From Henckelia pumila (Eukaryota; Streptophyta; Magnoliopsida; Lamiales; Gesneriaceae): a stretch of DNA of 64,000 bases. The DNA lies in NCBI RefSeq assembly GCF_033568475.1, contig NC_133120.1:172143991-172207990 (forward strand), given 5' to 3'. Positions within the stretch are counted from its first letter, which is position 1. Each line of letters starts with the position of its first letter. Positions 59,555-64,000 of the stretch are shown one piece after another. A program made the position numbers and the translations under genes. The notes beneath the pieces are model-generated. The model saw only the letters and a program-made list of their open reading frames with translations. It ran no database searches and was not told where the DNA came from.

Positions 59555-61750
59555 GCGGACATTCCCGGGTTTCTCCTCAACCGTTTCCATCGGCTTTCTT
59601 CCTTCTTCTTCAACCTGCCGCCTCCATCTTCATTTTCTTCTCCGGTGATTCACTCCAAGGCAAGCTGGTTGAGATTTCCACTATCCTTGAGCTCGATTTC
59701 AGCTCATCTCCAGCTCAAAGCAACTCCATTTCCTTCCATTCGATTTCGGCCATAGCTCATTGAGCTTTTGGGTTCTTCGAATTTCTCCTAGCATAGGAAA
59801 GATTATGGTTTCTTGTTCTCACCTAGTAAATTATTTTGTTGTGTGTTGTATTTCTTGAAGCATTCGAATTTTTTTTTATATATTTGCTCTGTTCGAAAGC
59901 TCATGTACCCCTGCCCTTCGAAATAATTTCAGAAGTTTTGCATTAGCTTGGATCGATTAACTGCTATGATTTATAGTTCAATGTGTTGCATTCGATTGTC
60001 GTTGGCATGAGAGTCTTGTGATGTTCGAAAGTTTCCAGGATTTTATTGCATATGGTTCGAGCACTTTTCCAGCTCCTCTTCATGCTTGTGTTCGAGCTTT
60101 TGCCCAGATTTTTTTTAATGCTCGTGATTCGAATACTTCCAGAAGTTTTTCCTAGCATGTTGGTTAGATTATTGTCCAGTTTTCTTCACGGCATGGCTTG
60201 TTCGAAAATTTCAGATTTATGTACTTGGCTTGTTTCGAAATTCCAGATTTATTTCCATGCCTTGTTGATTCAAAATCTTGTGTTCCGTTGGTGTGATTTG
60301 GATGGTGATTTAGGGCTACCATGGATGATATGTAGTTCACATGGTAGCTTTTAGGATGGATTGAAGTTAACTTGTAAGTTGGAGGGATGAGTATTTTGAT
60401 TCTAGTGAGGTTGGGCTTCGGTTAAATGGCTCTTGTGGGCTGGTTTTCGAACCAACTTATGGCATGGGAGGGCTGTCCTAGTGGCTTGGAGAAGTCTAAG
60501 GAGTGGTCTTGATCTTGGTTATAGGTTGGGATCATGGAAATTCAATGGCTAGGTGTCTTGAAAGGGAGAAAGAGTTAAGACATGGTGAGCAGATTTTTGT
60601 CAAGTGATAGGGCTGCCCGGGATCAAATGTTTAAAACAGGGTTGAAGTCAGATTTTAATTAAGGACTTGGGTCTGTAATTTAGTATAAGATGTTAGGATT
60701 ATGTCGGTGAAAGCGGAAATTAATTCGGTTAAAGTTTGGTCGGGTTATAAGCTTATGAAGGTTTAGGTGCAGAGGTTAAAAATAGAATTTGATTATGGGC
60801 TCGGGTCTGGTATTTGTTTGGAATGTTAGGAATATGTCGGCAAAAGCGGGAATTAATTCGGTTAAGTTTTGGTCGAGTTCTAGAATTTTTAATTGATTAG
60901 GTGCAGAATTTTGAAGCCAATGGGCTTGCTGCCCGGAATTTGACTTTTCATAAAATGATCGCTTAGGAAATAAATTCCGAGGATGATTTTCTGGCTTAGT
61001 TCTAAGTGTCATGAAGTCGTGGTTTCAAGCGAAATCCTTTTTGATTAAGAATCGAGCAAGTTATAAATTTTACGGACAAACCGCTCAAATTGTCTTAAGC
61101 GCTACACTTTGGTTTAAATTTGCATCCTTTGGTTTGTCTCCTAAATCACCATCCCGGTCGTCCTTGTGTGAGTCATTTGCATGATTATCGTTCAAATATT
61201 TACATGTACGTCATATTTACATATGCATGCTAAGTCTCATATTAATGAAGGAAAGAAAGTATTTTACGAACGAAGTGAGATGATTGTGACTACAGTAAAA
61301 TTCATGTGTTTGGACGGGCTGGGAGACGTCTTAGATTCCCTTACCGAAATTCATGTGAGTGGACTGCGATGCGGGCACGACACATCCCTCCGACCTATGC
61401 TCGTCTTCCGCATAGTTACTAGAATTTATATGTTATGAAGCATTTATTTTGCTTATTTGTCAAATGTATATGTAATGTTTAGTTAGAATTGTTTTGGGCA
61501 TGTAAACATTAGATTTTTAAACACTTCTGGATATTTGTTATGTCGAATCTCTTCCTTGGGTTCTCGTTCTTTTCTCGGTTTAGTTTACTTGTGTCGTCGG
61601 TTGTTTATTCCTTTCATTTTATTTTGTTTGCTGTCTGAGACAGACGGGTTTTCACTTAAACAAATAGGTCATGCCGAAAATTTTTATAAAATTTTCTGAA
61701 AAATCCTCATTTTATTTAATTATTACTTATGTTGAGTTAGAGTCGTTTCA
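58752..61750 (+). mobile_element. Solo LTR of a Tekay-like Ty3/gypsy element, TSD CACTG
   Basis: It begins TGTAGTACCTAAAATTCA (family of 8561) and ends TTAGAGTCGTTTCA. CACTG flanks both ends (58747-58751 and 61751-61755), and no internal region is present, so the element was reduced by LTR-LTR recombination. Contents: AT-rich first 700 bp, an (AC)n run near 59522-59550, a CT-rich leader, and a repeated block of about 137 bp (near 60662 and 60799). Reading frames in it have no recognisable product. Confidence 0.85.
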
Positions 61751-61755
61751 CACTG

Positions 61756-63180
61756 ACTTGTGTAGCCACGATGTGCCTTTTTACAATGAACTAAAAGACA
61801 AGAAAATGACTATTTTATCAACGAATGTATTTGAATCAAGACGACCGTTATCTTGCAGCTATAAGTAGATACCACAACATACAGAAAAAGACATCGGCTT
61901 ACAAGAACTCACACTACTTACAAAGAGCAACTGAACAACTTCAGTTGTTACATACAATGTTTTCATAATCGGACTGATGATCGAACCGGTTTACCTTAAA
62001 AAACGGTTCAATCGGTCGGACCGTTTTAACCGGACGGTCGGACCGAAAAATCGTTTATATAATATAATATAATTAATAGTATATTTTAAATTTTTAAAAC
62101 CTAAAAGATGTATATAAATAGAAAAATATATAGATTTATCATAGTTTGAAAACTAAATAACCATATAAATATATTCAAAATATTAATTTTAGTTATATAT
62201 TTTTTAAAAATTAATTAATTAATTAAAAAAATCTAATATCACTAAAATAATATTTTTCATGAAGTACAAATTTCAAATAATGTTGTATATATATATATTA
62301 AAATATTAAATTAAGGTTTTAAAATTAAAAATATTTTTTTTCAAAAAAAAAAAAAAAAAAATCGGAAAACCGCTTGAACCGGTTCTTGACCGGTTCTGGG
62401 CCGGTTTTTTGACCGGTTCGACCGGTTCTTCATCGGTTTTGACCGGTTCTGACCGTAAAAACAGTTTTTAGAAGCAATCCGGACCAGTGACCGGTTTCCG
62501 ATCGAACCGGTTGAACCGGCCGGTCTGGTCCGGTTTTGAAAACATGGGTTACATACATAGAAGAAAAGTTCAACACTTACAATAGAAGATCATTTAGTTA
62601 CAGAAGCCGAAGAACACTAGCACACACATCAAGATATATAAAATCTCTTAGGATCAATTTGTGTTATGTGTTGAGTTGTACAATCTCTGTAAACTAATCT
62701 GTTGTGTGAACTGACCAAAACACTCTTGTAAGAATCAGTAGAGAGCTGATTCATTGAATCTAGAAGTATCAATTGTAGGCAGTAGATTAAGTCCTAGCTG
62801 GGGTGGGGTGTTGCAAGAGTTGTAATACTCAAAGTCTTCTAGTGGTATCTTCTGAAAGAACCAGAAGAAGGGTGACGTAGGAGCCGTTGAGTCTCCGAAC
62901 ATCCAGAAACAATCTTTGTGTCATCTACTGCTTTTATATTCTCTCATACACCAGTAGATCCAGATGATGTTAGTCAATCTCCCAGTTGACATTTTTCCGC
63001 ACAACCATATTTTGTTGGTTGACTTCTAGGAATTCAGAGAAAAGAGAGTTCAGTGGTTAACACTGCTACACTACTGAACTCACTGCTGGATCAGTAGACA
63101 CCTATTTTAGTCTTTCAGTAGAACAAATAACAGCTTACTATTTGTTCTACCTCCACGAGCAGCATTTCGATCCTGACAAT
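61756..63180 (+). mobile_element. Copia-like LTR remnant interrupted by a miniature element
   Basis: Non-coding sequence with an LTR-like character (GTGTTGCAAGAGTTGTAATA, repeated CAGTAG motifs). Part of it matches 25740-25790 in inverted orientation. It is interrupted at 61957-62547. Start and end are uncertain. Confidence 0.4.
61957..62547. mobile_element. Miniature inverted-repeat element with perfect 10-bp TSD (Mutator-like size)
   Basis: 591 bp with ATGTTTTCATAATCGGAC at the left and CCATGTTTTCAAAACCGGAC at the right (minus strand). GTTACATACA flanks both sides (61947-61956 and 62548-62557). A 9-11 bp duplication is typical of Mutator-like elements. Subterminal regions are packed with GAACCGGTT and GACCGG motifs; the core is AT-rich. 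No coding sequence. Confidence 0.8.
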
Positions 63181-63445
63181 AAATTATATTCATTTTTACT
63201 AGACCAAAACCTGTTAATTCCTTTTTTAGTTTAAAACAAAACAAATTGAAATGTATTCAAATTTTTTTATTTCAGGTTGTATTTGAATTAATCAATTTTT
63301 TGAAAATTCTTTCTAACAATATATTTTTATTAATTATAATAAAAAATGAATATTAAAAAATTGATATTTTATTTTAAAAAAATTGATTATTTGGTTCAAC
63401 TTATATTCTCTAGAAACAATAGAAACTAAATTGAGTTAACATGTT

Positions 63446-63780
63446 TAGGGGTGGGAAAAATATTGAATTTTTGGTATACCGAGATTATCGTATTGAAAAA
63501 AATATCGAATTTACTGAATTTTTGGTACACCGAAGATTTTGATACGGTACGGTAACGTAATGATACCACATTTTTCAATACGATATCGGTATGAAATTTG
63601 AAAATTTCGGTATATATTGAAATACTGAAATAATATATAAAAAATTAAAAATATATAATATAAAAATTTATAAATTTGACGGTATAAAACGTTATATATC
63701 AATATCGTACCGAAATCTCGATAGACCATAAATTTCGACATAATCGATATACGATTTTCGGTGTGTACGATATATCATCT
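63446..63780. mobile_element. Miniature element related to 52594-53062
   Basis: Begins TTAGGGGTGGGAAAAATATTG and continues with TACCGAGATT and GGTATACCGA palindromic motifs like those at 52594. The right end (about 63780) is not clearly defined. Confidence 0.5.
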
Positions 63781-63864
63781 TTGTTCACGTTATACAAAAT
63801 ATAGATAGTTATCTAACATTACAATCATAAAAAATGTTTAAAAGAAAGGAATTATATATTTGAA

Positions 63865-63990
63865 ACCCCGACTCTTCAATAGAGTGGGGTTGGACACCCT
63901 GCTTTATTATATATTTTTAAAAGTGATCCCGACTTCTCAATGAAATTGGGTCCGAAATCCGCTTTATCATATATTTTTAAAAGTTTTGTT
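63865..63990. repeat. Two-copy tandem repeat, about 61-bp unit
   Basis: Each unit has a CCCGACT..TTCAAT..GGG hairpin-like head and a tail GCTTTATNATATATTTTTAAAAG. The repeat may continue beyond the window. Confidence 0.7.
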
Positions 63991-64000
63991 TTTGTTATAC

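Noticed and set aside
59964..60354. Overlapping frames of 64 and 102 codons on opposite strands
   Set aside because: Both lie inside the solo LTR leader region and match no known protein family.
1..64000. CRISPR arrays, prokaryotic operons or insertion sequences
   Set aside because: There is no regularly spaced short repeat with unique spacers, and the introns, TATA boxes and plant retroelements show that this is plant nuclear DNA.

Overview
This window is flowering-plant nuclear DNA, probably eudicot. It is AT-rich intergenic sequence packed with LTR retrotransposons, terminal-repeat retrotransposons in miniature (TRIMs), hAT-type DNA transposons and small inverted-repeat elements. Only two intact host genes are visible. 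The species cannot be named from the sequence.

Layout. 1-8560 holds two decayed Tekay-like chromoviruses (element A, broken gag-pol with a truncated 3' LTR; element B, LTR and start of gag), a fragment of a Tat/Athila-like LTR and the 3' end of a third Ty3/gypsy element. 8561 to about 11895 is that element's LTR, interrupted by a non-autonomous hAT element with a perfect 8-bp target duplication. 13133-17592 is a long inverted repeat (arms about 2.4 and 2.0 kb, 85-bp loop) carrying exon-like pieces of an unrecognised gene. 17593-24250 is nested Tat/Athila-like sequence on both strands, hosting a complete Cassandra-type TRIM whose LTRs contain a 5S rRNA-derived promoter. 26781-33155 is a full-length Ty1/copia element with four in-frame stops and an unusual primer-binding site complementary to its own LTR.

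Host genes. A single-exon RALF peptide-hormone gene lies at 34366-34716 (+). An 11-exon gene for a conserved DnaJ-type zinc-finger protein lies at 48727-35815 (-), with an open frame across all splice junctions (427 aa). Its intron 7 carries a whole chromodomain Ty3/gypsy element in antisense orientation (39544-44686, TSD TTATC). Its intron 8 carries a TRIM inserted into the terminal repeat of another TRIM.

48728-64000 is a gene-poor flank. It holds several hAT-like miniature elements, a broken Cassandra copy interrupted by an autonomous-type hAT element (decayed transposase) and by a second hAT element, a 3.0-kb solo LTR with matching 5-bp target duplications, and a Mutator-like miniature element with a 10-bp target duplication. 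Most long reading frames outside the two host genes are decayed transposon genes or chance frames.
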